The position numbers were made by a program, and so were the translations under genes. A stretch of 64,000 nucleotides of DNA from Pardosa pseudoannulata (taxonomy: Eukaryota > Arthropoda > Arachnida > Araneae > Lycosidae): the NCBI GenBank assembly GCA_032207245.1, contig CM063510.1:154924096-154988095 (forward strand), read 5' to 3'. This document shows, piece by piece, positions 1 to 10,112 of this stretch. Each line of letters begins with the position of its first letter. Position 1 is the first letter of the stretch. The notes beneath the pieces were generated by a model. That model was not told the DNA's origin, did not search any database, and saw nothing but the letters and a program-made list of their open reading frames with translations.

Positions 1-1029
1 TTTCTAAGTACCAAAGTAATTTTTTATAAGGACTACTTGAAATACACGGCATAACGACATAAACCCTATTTCCTGAGAAACATATTTTTATAATGATGAA
101 CCAGACACGGAATGTTCATGAAATGCCTTATATTTCGGAATTAAATTTTTAAAAATGTATAAAAATAAGAAAAATCTATTTGACAAAAAATAATTTTGAA
201 AAATGTACATCTACAGTTTTTTGAGTGATCAAACTAAAAACAAATTGTGAATAAAATACAATATAATAAACAGTACTTTCTGAGGGTTTAAAAATGACTG
301 ATATGTTTTTATATACTAACTGATTATACCCGACGTTGCCTGGGAAAGAAGAAAGTTTTAGACTTTTCTATTACATTCAATGAAAGGAAAATTAAACTTC
401 CATAAGTACCTGAAATATCTACAAAACCCCTACCCTCCATGCTTCGTTTAGTTAAAATCTGCTTGACTGTTAGCTATTAGAAAAGTTGACTTTATACTTT
501 AAGTCTTTTCAGTATGTGTAAGATTATTTATTTGTCAAATAAGTTTTCTTGCTATAACGATAAAATATACTAATAAGCTAAAAGTACTTTCATATTTTTT
601 TAAGGATATCAAGGAAAGGAATTTTGAATTACTACAGTAATATACTGACAACAAATGTATTTGAGGATTTTCTTTACTGCACTTTTGGCTAGAAAATGTA
701 AAATAATGTTATGAACTTTAACAAATATTTATTTACTATATACAAAGAAATTTCCAATAGTGCAATTTCACATACATAAATAATTTCATCTTGAAAGTTC
801 AACAGATTTCTTTTTTTTGTATCAGAAATTTTTTAGGTCAAGTTCTGTAACTCAGCTACTTTTTCTTTTATATTTTTTTATATTACCATGGAAGAAATTG
901 ATAGAGTTCCAGTTTCAAAATTAAGGAGTTTTTAAGGACCTTTGATAAAAATTAAGTAGTTTTAAGGGCCCTTAAAAATGAAAGCTAAAATTACGTTCTT
1001 AAGGACTTTTAAGAACAGCGGGAACCCTG
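1..1029. mobile_element. AAGGAC-family hAT-like element, copy 1 (cut by window start)
   Basis: This is one of three copies of the same interspersed repeat in the window (others at 27814-28657 and 35542-36832). The right end is rich in AAGGAC/AAGGAG steps and finishes in GGGAACCCTG, the inverted complement of the CAGGGTTTCCAC left end seen in the second copy. CAGGGTT termini are typical of hAT-superfamily DNA transposons. The left terminus lies outside the window. A (TG)n run starts directly at the right end. No transposase frame is visible, so this is probably a non-autonomous derivative. The hAT assignment is inferred from the termini only, because no clear 8-bp target duplication could be found in any copy. 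Confidence 0.6.
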
Positions 1030-1050
1030 GTGTGTGTGTGTGTGTGTGTG
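1030..1050. repeat. (TG)n microsatellite
   Basis: About ten TG units sit immediately at the right end of the AAGGAC-family element. Confidence 0.9.
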
Positions 1051-2365
1051 TACATGCACGATATTTGTTCTAAATAATTTCCCATACTATACAACATGTT
1101 ATACCATATAAATTGAACCAAATCACCTGTAAATTGTAAAGGTGTTGCAAGTATTTAATTCATTCATTACTGTACTTAAAAAAAAAAGCGTGTTTTTATT
1201 ATAAGCACATCTAGATTTTAAGATAACGGTAGAGGCTGAAATAGTATACATGATACGAATTTATTACCAGGTATTAATGAATTATCCGATGAATTCCCAT
1301 TTAGTGTTATCCACCAAAAGCTACAATACATATTCATTCAGTAGTGGGAAACGCCACGGTAACTTATATTTCAAAACCAAGACATGCTTAAAGCCAATAT
1401 CAAACATTTACAAATATCCACGAGATTCAAATCTACATATTCTGGTTTATAATCTTCATACGTGTATTCGTATGTGCTAGGCATAGCTACCACGGGGAAT
1501 ACTAGTAACAAAAGGATTGGAAAAAACCATGCTTGCAAGTTTTCTGCAAATGTTAACCATTAATGAGAGACTTCAAGTGTTAAGTGGTCCAGTCACATAT
1601 ATTCAGCTTGTTATCTTATTTGGATGTCGTACATGCTTATGTCTCCTTACTAGCAAAATCTTTAATTACAAAAACTGTACAGTTTCACCCACATCGTAAA
1701 CGAGAAAGGAAATGTGGCTTGCTCTATCTCCATACAAAGTACAGTATCCAAAGTTTGCATTCGATTTACTTAATAGGATCGACATACTCACTTTATCGTG
1801 CACGAAAAGTATTGTTAACTTCTTTATGGAAATGTGCACTCACCTGAAAAAGAAACAATATCATATTAGAATTACGTGTCTAATGAAGTAATAACATTTC
1901 ATATTTTGAACAAGTTATCTATTATTGAGCAATTTGCGAAAAATAATACAAGTTGATAAAACGAAGCAAATATTAAAGCAAAACAAGTTAAATGCGATGA
2001 GAAAAATTTACTAATATTTTTTCTAACAACAAAAGATAAAATATTTAGTTAAAAATTAGAATACTACACAATTAGGACGAAATTCGCAAAATAACTTAAA
2101 AATTGCAGGCATAAAATGCATACAAGACAAAACCTATCATATTTTTGAGATATATTAAATATGTTAATAAAGATCTGCTATCTTATCACATGGTATATTT
2201 TTTTAAAGAATTCTTTAGATGTGAGTGGTCCACATGGAAATTTTATCTCTCTTCCCCATAGGATGCAATAGTAATTCAATATGGCAGGTCTAGGCCCACC
2301 TTAATAGGGCAATGGATTCCAACTAAGTTTGTATCGCAAGAACAACGCTTTTCTAACAAAAATCA
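1051..2365. other. No recognisable feature
   Basis: AT-rich unique-looking sequence. Open frames are under 90 codons with no recognisable domain, so I see no gene here. Confidence 0.6.
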
Positions 2366-2587
2366 TTAACCCTTATGTTCATTTTGTACAGTATACCATA
2401 CATACAATTTTATAAAAATATACGATCACTATAAAATAATTTTTAACTCAGTTAAATTAAACACATGACATTTCTATTTTCATATCACGATTTTTTTTAA
2501 ATTTTTAAAATGTTTTTTATAGCCCAAAAAAGCTACCTATACTTTTTTTTTCCTTCAAAAAAGCAATCTTGCCGCGATAAGGGTTAA
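2366..2587. mobile_element. Small piggyBac-like MITE with TTAA flanks
   Basis: A 214-bp segment (2370-2583) is bounded by TTAA on both sides, with inverted termini CCCTTAT / ATAAGGG. A TTAA target duplication with C-rich termini is the signature of piggyBac-superfamily elements. The interior is AT-rich and non-coding. The inverted repeat is only 7 bp long, so chance is not excluded. Confidence 0.45.
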
Positions 2588-4088
2588 ACATTTTAAGTAT
2601 ACCCTACTTTATCAATGAAAGTTTAATGAGTAATTTTGTACCTTTAAAAAGCTGATCAACTGAATGAAAAAAAGTGTTTTATATTAATAGAAAATATCAT
2701 TAAAACACGAGATTTGTTTAATTTGTAATATTGTACACTTTTAAAAGGTTAAAGATAAAAGAATATAAAGTGCCCTTTTTATTTCTTCTTAACCACCTCA
2801 TTAAATGGTAGAATGGTTCAGGCGAAAATGACATATGCATGCATCTTTGCTAATTCAAACTTAATCTCGGGCTTCTTTCACAGCTGAATGCATGGCAAAT
2901 ATTACATGAGTAGTTGCAATATGAACAAGAATAACTTTCCAACTTCCAAAAGGACAATCACAAATACTAAATGGCAGAGTCATTTTCATTCTTCTTCAAA
3001 GGAAGGGCAAAAAACGCAAGGATTGTTTTCAGATTGTTTCAAGTTCAATATTGTAATAGAGGAAAGATACAACACTTAAGTACTATAAGAAAACGAGTGT
3101 CTAGCGACATTTGTGCTGAGGTTAATTGACAAGTACAAGTCACGGACTTAATAATGAGAATACCTTACATATATATAAGCCAATACGGAGGGAAAGCGGA
3201 CAAACGACCTTCGTAACGGCGGGTCCTTGAAAATGACGTGAGCACTCGCAAGCTCTACTGTCACCTAACAGGATATGACAATTAGTCTGATGGCTGATGA
3301 AATTAAAAACCATCTGCGTAATGCCGATGACGCGGCGATATACAGACGAAGGTATTCAAAATTATCACCGGAAATAGTCACAAATTTTGGATACAATAAC
3401 CAGTTGAACTTCAAGGGAATTTAAGGACACTTCACCTTCAAAGTAATTAAAAAAAATTTCTTATTTTTCGTCTTACATCTTTTTCATAATTATTATCGTA
3501 AGTACATTGAATTTTTAGCATTTGCTCTCTATTTTTATCTTATTAGTTTTGCTGAATTTAGTTTGAATCTAGGAAATTTTTTTGTAAAGTGAAAAATAAG
3601 AGCTTGTTTTAAAACTTTTAAGTTTTTTCTGGCCTCTGTGAGTAGACTTGAAACAACACGAAGTGAAATTTCTCCATGATTTTTTATTTTTTTTTGTAAC
3701 TCCACCTAGTTAAATTTTCAGGACCTAAAATAATATTTAAAATTTCCATTCCAAATACTATAAATACTAAATGAAATAAACAACAACGAAAAAAATAAGT
3801 ATAGTTTCATCGTAGATATGTGATTTATTTATTCTGAAAATTTAAAATCAATATGTGCAATATATTTTTTTTTTTTTTTTTAAATACAGTGAGCGAGAGT
3901 TTAAAAACACCATTTTCAGTACAATGCTTAAAACATTTTTTAGTTTTCTTAAAACCTACGATATTAAATGTAAAAACTGTTTAGTTTCACAGGTTTTAAT
4001 TCGAATATTTCAATTTTTATTAACGACTCAAATGTCCAGAAATTTAAAAAAAAACTTTTCAAAGTTTAAAAGGTTCTCTTAAACTTTT
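2588..4088. other. No recognisable gene; two mixed-complexity patches
   Basis: Mostly AT-rich. Positions 2800-2930 (with an ATATGCATGCAT core and several TAAT motifs) and 3170-3340 (GC-richer) look less simple than their surroundings and could be regulatory. I cannot support any gene. Confidence 0.4.
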
Positions 4089-4642
4089 TTAACACACTGC
4101 ATGCGGGTACCTTTCACAGCGGAATTGTACCGAGAGCGGGCGTTTTAACGCGTAAATTTAGTTATTAAGTTAAATCTCAATAGATCAAAAATTATTTAAT
4201 TTTTTAACCAACTTTTCGTATTTTATATTGAAATATATAAACAAATATATAAATAAATAAATAACAACCATACGATTTTTGTAAACAAAAAATATATTTA
4301 GTGGATAAATTTATAATAGTATCGTATATATAAAAAATCAAATAGAAATAGAAGTATATAATTTTAATTTTTCGAATTATGTTATATTTAAAATTTTTAC
4401 ATTATAAAAAAATGAAAAGAGCAATCATAAAACTAATAATGTAAAAACTAGTTCTTGTCTAAATTTTTCCAGAATCTATGTAGTAGACAAGAACATTCGG
4501 CTTCGTTTTCCTGTATATACCGTTATTTTTGTACCCACAAACAAACCATGTTGTTACACTAAACCGTACTAGTACGTGACCCGCGCTCAAGTATCAATCG
4601 TCAGAAAACGTACTAGTACCTGTCCCACTTACAATGTGTTAA
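4089..4642. mobile_element. piggyBac-like MITE, family CACA, copy 1
   Basis: TTAA at 4089-4092 and 4639-4642 flanks a 546-bp body. The left terminus reads CACACTGCATGCGGGTAC, and the right terminus (reverse complement) reads CACATTGTAAGTGGGACAGG. A second copy with the same termini and interior lies at 40755-41275. The right side carries subterminal repeats (GTACTAGTACGTG-type blocks separated by AAGTATCAATCGTCAG). TTAA flanks plus CAC-type termini fit the piggyBac superfamily. There is no transposase frame. Confidence 0.75.
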
Positions 4643-4679
4643 AATGTCTCCAACTCGCATCTTATGCCAGAGATGTTAA

Positions 4680-5280
4680 ACCTATTGGCACGCGTAAGGT
4701 AATATTAGCCTATTTTTATTCACTTACTTTCACTGAAAAAAAAAAAATATTTTTCTAAACTTATCTACAAGAATAGCGTCCATCAAAATTAAATCAAAGA
4801 CAAATACAATACGAACATGGGCACCTTTTTGACAGCAGGGTGATTAGTGACCCCCTTCACCATGGAAGTCCTTGTAGGAGAGGGGATACTGACTTTTCTT
4901 GGAGAAATATGTGCGTGGGATGAGTTAGTAAGAGAAAACTCCAAGCATATTGTAAATTGTGACAGATTGAGGTTTTGTCGATTATATATGAATATGAAGT
5001 TGGTACGCAACAAAATGTTTCGATTTAGCGAAGAAGAATTTTTAAGAACAAGAGAACCGATGAACGCTGTCGTCTCCATGGATGCACACAATTTTATTTC
5101 TTACTATAACAGTCTAAGAAAGGGACAAAGCTCATACAAAAGTTGAAATAAATGTTACTTAAAAACCTTTATATCAGATCAGTGATTCTTACCTTGAAAC
5201 AAAAGGACATATAAAAACAAAAATTTATGTAGATTATAGAGGTTTAAAGAAATATAACTAGAGTTTAAAGAAATATAACA
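4680..5280. repeat. Dispersed repeat W, copy 1
   Basis: This segment aligns by eye with 19845-20530 and 34150-35040. Shared blocks include CTATGGAAGT/CCATGGAAGT, a GATGAGTTA block, CAAAA..GTTTCGA, GAGAGAACC, and the tail AAAACCTTTATAT..CAGTGATTC. The 99-codon plus-strand frame at 4847-5146 falls wholly inside the repeat and is interrupted in the other two copies, so I do not treat it as a gene. The class is unknown. Confidence 0.6.
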
Positions 5281-5283
5281 ATT

Positions 5284-5330
5284 GGGAGGGGGGGCCCAAA
5301 AAAACCCCCCCCCCAACCCCCCCCCCCCCT

Positions 5331-5380
<50 letters not shown>

Positions 5381-5384
5381 CCCC
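5284..5384. repeat. C/G homopolymer block
   Basis: Contains a 10-bp C run (5305-5314), a 13-bp C run (5317-5329), one T, a 46-bp G run (5331-5376) and an 8-bp C run. This is extreme in an otherwise AT-rich window. It may be a real G-quadruplex or hairpin-prone tract, or an assembly or sequencing artefact. A 124-codon minus-strand frame across it is low-complexity translation. Confidence 0.95.
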
Positions 5385-5829
5385 ACACTGGATACTTGGA
5401 AATTAACAGCAATTTTAATGGCATTAATTGAAAAAGTTTCGCCCTCCCTGTCCTACGCAAGGAAAAACTATATTCCCCGAAATTTATAGTTATTCCTCGT
5501 CTCTTACGACGCCAAGTCACCATTGAGATCTCGACTACGTTATTTACTCTCAAGTTTATAGCTACTGTCTAAGGCATGCCTCCAATAATATATTGAAGAG
5601 TTCCTATTCGCCGGCTATTGAACTCGGCTCTTTCGATTTCTGGAAATTCGTGCCAAGTTCAATACTTCCATATATTTCTCAAATCCTTTTGTTCTGACCT
5701 TGCTCTATTCTTCTCCCCACTCATCCACCAGCTTAAGTGTTCACAGTAGGAAAACTACTGAACATTTGAAATTTTACGGCCGATGTACTTCCAACAGTGA
5801 AGGACTTTAACCTATTAACGCCAGAATCA

Positions 5830-5946
5830 TTTATACTTAATATTCGTTGATGGATCTATATATGGACGCCGAAGAGTAAAATAAATATGAAACGCATAAT
5901 TTGAAAATTACTACCCATCCTTTTTGGTGGCTAAGATATATAATTA
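5830..5946. repeat. Direct repeat R, left copy
   Basis: About 117 bp starting TTTATACTTAATATTCGTTG, repeated nearly identically at 6692-6831. The two copies bracket the hAT-like element at 5947-6691. The right copy carries a short extra internal duplication (TATTCGTTGCTGGATC) and a longer G run. Confidence 0.8.
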
Positions 5947-6691
5947 CAGGGTATCTGCCAAAATAAAATTTTTCAAATCCATGACTTTTCATGACTTTCC
6001 CTGATTTAGCAGATCATTTTCCATGACTTTAAAAAGCTTTCGTTAAAGTATATATGAATAAAACTTCTGATGTACATACAAATAAAATATATGCTTTTAG
6101 AGAAATTACAAGAGTTTTATCATAAAAAACTATAAACTTACTTTATAAGTGTTAATAAACTCATATACATAAAAATAAATTGTTGTATCTACATACCTAA
6201 GTTTAATCATATAGCAATTTTTCAATCAAAATGTTTCCAATTTGAATTCAGGGTACTTTGGTATTATCCAGGTGACCATGAATAATAGCCAAATATAACC
6301 CTATAGTGTTTATATACAATATCCCTAGAGATAAACTTATATTTTGTGCAAAAATCTTAATTCTTATTAAAAAATATAAATTATTATATTAATAAAATTT
6401 TAATCTACAATTTAAGAAAATCCCAGAATAATATACAATTACCCACCCATTAAGCTTTCTTGCTTTGAGTTTTCTTGGTGAACAAATTTTACTTGGTAAT
6501 ATGGTCAATAGGATAATACATAAATACCAAACTCAGTAACTTCAGCCAAATGACAAGTAAATATAGAATTAAACAATTCAATGCATTTTTTTTTATCGGT
6601 AGTTTAGCGGATCCATGACTTTAAATGATAAAATTAATCCATTCTCTAAATCCATGATTTTCCATGACTTTCCAGGTGCGCGGAAACCATG
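5947..6691. mobile_element. hAT-like non-autonomous element with CATGACTTT-rich ends
   Basis: Begins CAGGGTATCTGCC. Its right end, read as reverse complement, begins CATGGTTTCCGC, matching 9 of the first 12 bases. Both subterminal regions are rich in CCATGACTTT steps in opposite orientation. CAGGGT-type termini suggest hAT. No 8-bp target duplication is evident, and the element instead sits between the two copies of direct repeat R. The interior is AT-rich and non-coding. Confidence 0.5.
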
Positions 6692-6831
6692 TTTATACTT
6701 AATATTCGTTGATGGATCTATATATATTCGTTGCTGGATCGCCGAAGAGTAAAATAAATATGAAACGCATAATTTGAGAATTACTACCCATCCTTTTTTT
6801 TGGGGGGGGGGGCTAAGATGTATATTTAAAT
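6692..6831. repeat. Direct repeat R, right copy
   Basis: Near-identical to 5830-5946. It ends exactly where the next hAT element's target duplication (ATTTAAAT, 6824-6831) begins, so that element inserted into or beside this copy. Confidence 0.8.
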
Positions 6832-8054
6832 CAGTGGCGTGAGGTAGGTTTTCATGCAGAGTGTGCAGAGAACATGGATTTTCCAATAAATGTTTAATTA
6901 TTGAGACATCTGAGTTCTCCATTCTGAAACGGGTTATTTATTATGAATATGAATTTAAAGAATACAATAAAATATTTACCTACGAGTAGTCGAATTATAA
7001 CTATAAAAACAGCTAAACATGAGAATTCTACTAGCACTGGAGGAAAAATCATGTCTTTTGTTGTATGGTGTCATATCGGCGTCGAAAAAGCAACGCCTCG
7101 GTCTTCCACGAAAAACTTATATGTTCAGCAAACGTAGCATCTCATGACGTCCGCCGCTGCGGTGCCTCATCCGGATGCTCATTGGTGCCGACAAACCGAA
7201 CGTCTATTCCACGTGCAGAGGATTTGGCTGCACGCTGGCACAATAGAGCGAACTGTTTCTTGTTCGGTCAGTGGATTAAATTATATTTATTAATTGTTTT
7301 TAACATTTGGAAATCATATATTCTGCGAAAAACATCTTGACAATTTTTAAAAACAAAACTAGGGATATGGTGTTACATAATATAACTTATATACTGTCTG
7401 TAAGACACAATGAATGGTAAAATTTGGACTGTTCTGTTAAAATTCGTTTCTTTAAAACAAAACATTGTTTTTCAGCTAATTATTTTAATAAATATAATAC
7501 ATCACCGAAATTAATTTACCACACTAAAACATTTCACTTTATATTGATGAAATACTTCTTTTATATTTCCATGAAAACAAAATCTTACAATATATAATTT
7601 TAAACATTAACCGCTTGCATAATAGTATGGCCAATTAATCAGTTAAAAAACCAAAAGCGCTTCAGCACATAAGTCCCCGCTCTAATACAACGTTTAATAA
7701 ACCGTATCTTCGGATGATTCTGAATGCCAAGAGCAGGAAAGATAGCTGCACTTGCCTCAGTGCCATAGTATGCTGTTCTTCTCCAGTAGCCCATACATAT
7801 AAAGCGTGATTTTCAATTTAGTGCGTACACATCAGAACTTCCTATGTTCGTTTGCGCGCTACGTGGTGCAGCACCTAGTACCGCACGCACTGCGGGAATA
7901 CAAGCAAGCAAATCAACATAATATTTGAATATATTATAAATAATATTTATTATATACCATATAAAGATAGACATAGATGCAGAAAAGTATTGTCCCTTAT
8001 AATTTTGCCAGGGTGTGCAGTGCACACCCTGCACATATGGACCGCAAGCCACTA
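6832..8054. mobile_element. hAT-superfamily element with perfect 8-bp target duplication
   Basis: The 1223-bp element is flanked on both sides by ATTTAAAT (6824-6831 and 8055-8062). The left terminus starts CAGTGGCGTGAGGT and continues to TGCAGAGTGTGCAG. The right terminus, reverse complemented, starts TAGTGGCTTGCGGT and continues to TGCAGGGTGTGCA, so the inverted repeats extend about 35 bp with mismatches. An 8-bp duplication with CAGTGGC ends is diagnostic of hAT transposons. Open frames inside (up to about 94 codons) show no transposase motif, so it is probably a non-autonomous derivative. The duplication is itself palindromic, which slightly weakens the TSD argument. Confidence 0.8.
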
Positions 8055-8062
8055 ATTTAAAT

Positions 8063-8571
8063 ATCATAGTATAATTTAAAAGAAAAAAAAGTAGCATTAT
8101 TTGCTAGCTTATGGAAACTATTGTAAAGTTTAATAATAGATATTGATTTCAGATTAAGCACCTGCTAAAAATAAATTTATATGCGAATCATAAAATATCG
8201 ATCTAAACGACAATAACAACAAATACTTAAAGGATTACTTAAGTTGTCATCTGCCTTCACTAAAAAAGAAACATCGTACCAAGAAAACAAACACAAGCTA
8301 ATTTTTAACTTTCCTCAAATAAGAACGTTAGCCGTGTTCTTAGTTACGTCCACAACACGTAACTGCAAGCCACGGAGTTTTCCTAAAAATAACACCGTCT
8401 TATACTATATTTTGTTGCAAAAGCCACGCTACGAGTTAGTTTTCATGCATAATATTTAACGTTTTCTAAATGTTCAAGAAACAGGTTCAATAATTACAGT
8501 TACACTAAAAAGTCTGTGCTCAGTTATTAAAATTTCGTGGAAAACAATATAAAAGTAAGGTTAGTAAGTTG
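8063..8571. other. No recognisable feature
   Basis: AT-rich unique sequence between the hAT element and the first SINE-1 copy. No domain in any frame. Confidence 0.6.
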
Positions 8572-8729
8572 ATTTGGAAAGCTACGGTACACTGTTTTGT
8601 TACACGGAAGCTAATGAGAGCGAGAGAAACAGATTTCAAACGACTAGACATCCATACCAGCAGTGGGATCTAAATCAATGAACTTCGGTAGCGAAGAGCA
8701 GCACTCTACCCATTTGGCAATTGTTCGGC
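8572..8729 (-). mobile_element. SINE-1 (tRNA-derived), old degenerate copy
   Basis: Contains the family landmarks in order on the plus strand: TTTGG tail, CTACGGT, GCTAATGAGA, a CATCCAT block, GTGGGAT, GCGAAGAGCAGCACTCTACC and TTGTTCGGC. On the minus strand these correspond to tail, body, B-box region and A-box region. The B-box is decayed. No confident target duplication. Confidence 0.75.
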
Positions 8730-9318
8730 ATATATACATAGAAGTAAGAACATATTTTTATCTAAAGCTTTTTTATTGTAACATGCACGATTCTCTTGCC
8801 AAACATAAGCTTTATAAATAAATTTCAAATAACACAAAATTATAAAATGTAAAAAGGATAAAGTAATTAAAAACGTTTGCGTACATATATACAACTTATA
8901 TGCATTATCATTCAAAACAATTATTTAGTAGCATACCCTTTACCTTTTATCCAATGAATTAACACGCTTTAAATTCTATCCAACTTCCTCCAAGCTACAT
9001 AACGAATCTTTCAATTTAAAAATAGTAAATTTGCCTCATTTGGCCAGAAAATATTTTTCTCCCCAGAACTCATTTCCACAAATTATTCTCCTTTCCGAAT
9101 GTTCGGTTTTCCCCTGGAAATTTTTCATAACCACCATTTCTAAGCACATTTCGCACTAAACTCTTTTACTGTATGTTGCATTCATTTCTTCCACGATATT
9201 ATTAGAAGAAAGTTTGAAATTTTTTATGCTTCCAATCAGTCTTTATTTTCCGAGCGATAATTGTGTTTGGATGTGCACATCTGTCTTGTTCTAAGATTTT
9301 CAATATCCAAAAAGTTCC
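8730..9318. other. No recognisable feature
   Basis: AT-rich unique sequence up to the target duplication of the hAT sibling. Short frames only. Confidence 0.6.
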
Positions 9319-9326
9319 ATTTTACA

Positions 9327-10104
9327 CAGGGTTGGAAAAAAAATCACGATTTTTTGACTTAAATCAGATTTATTTGATTTTTTTCTGAATTCTAATTTTA
9401 ATTGTTGTGTTTTTATATTTTTTGCAATATACATGGAATAGTTTGTTATAAGTAACAACTTATCTAGTATATTCTACACACTGATTACCTACAATTAAAT
9501 ATATAAATTTTAATCTAAATACATTTCATTATTTTGTAACTGGATGGTGTAAACTAAATAAGATGTAAATTTAAAGAACAAATTAAATATTCATTTGATG
9601 CAAACTATTTATTAAAAAAACAAAAAATTCACAATTATTTCAATATTTTTTAAGCACCGAATTATGGATTTAACTGTTTCAATAAAAACACTAGTTTCGA
9701 TGTATCCACTCCTAATTGATTACGAAGGCTAGAATGAAAAATACCAAAAGAGGAAAACTGTCTTTCCATTCTAGCAGATAATGCGACGGCTGTTTTTATT
9801 TGGTAGACAAACTGGATTTCAAGTTCTGTAATACTCTTTACCCCCCCCCCTTACATAAAATGAATTCCATAATAATAGTCATAACTAGTCCGTGTACCTA
9901 CCCCTACTACATACTTTCTGATAACAACCCCTAAATTCTTGGAAAACATACTATCTATTTACACTTATTTACTTATTGGTATTTCTGTGCTGACTGATTC
10001 CCAATTCTCCTGTCTTTCGAATGTAGGTTTTAAGAGAAGTGAAAAAAAATGATTTAAATCAATGATTTAAAAAAAATCAATTGATTTAAATCATGCCAAC
10101 TTTG
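9327..10104 (-). mobile_element. hAT deletion derivative, sibling 1, with perfect 8-bp target duplication
   Basis: Starts CAGGGTTGG and ends in CCAACTTTG (degenerate CCAACCCTG), so the termini are inverted. ATTTTACA occurs on both sides (9319-9326 and 10105-10112), a perfect 8-bp hAT-type duplication. The 778-bp body matches the sibling at 58551-59326 along its whole length, including an ATTT/AAAT-rich subterminal zone. The minus strand retains the last part of a transposase frame (9662-9832). It cannot encode a full transposase and would have needed one supplied in trans. Confidence 0.85.
9662..9832 (-). pseudogene. hAT transposase C-terminal (dimerisation) remnant
   Basis: About 56 codons ending at a stop complementary to 9662-9664. 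Translation on the minus strand gives ITELEIQF..., ERQFSSFGI, LRNQLGVDTS and KLVFLLKQLNP. The order E-R-x-F-S-S-F, then LRN-x-L and K-L-V-F is the pattern of the hAT C-terminal dimerisation region. The sibling frame at 58886-59074 is the same segment. This copy lacks one serine codon and has a frame change just upstream next to a C run (9841-9850). The DDE catalytic core and BED-type zinc finger are absent, so this is a remnant. Confidence 0.7.
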
Positions 10105-10112
10105 ATTTTACA

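Noticed and set aside
4847..5146. 99-codon plus-strand frame
   Set aside because: Lies in repeat W and is broken in both other copies.
5179..5553. 124-codon minus-strand frame rich in Pro and Gly
   Set aside because: It is the translation of the C/G homopolymer block.
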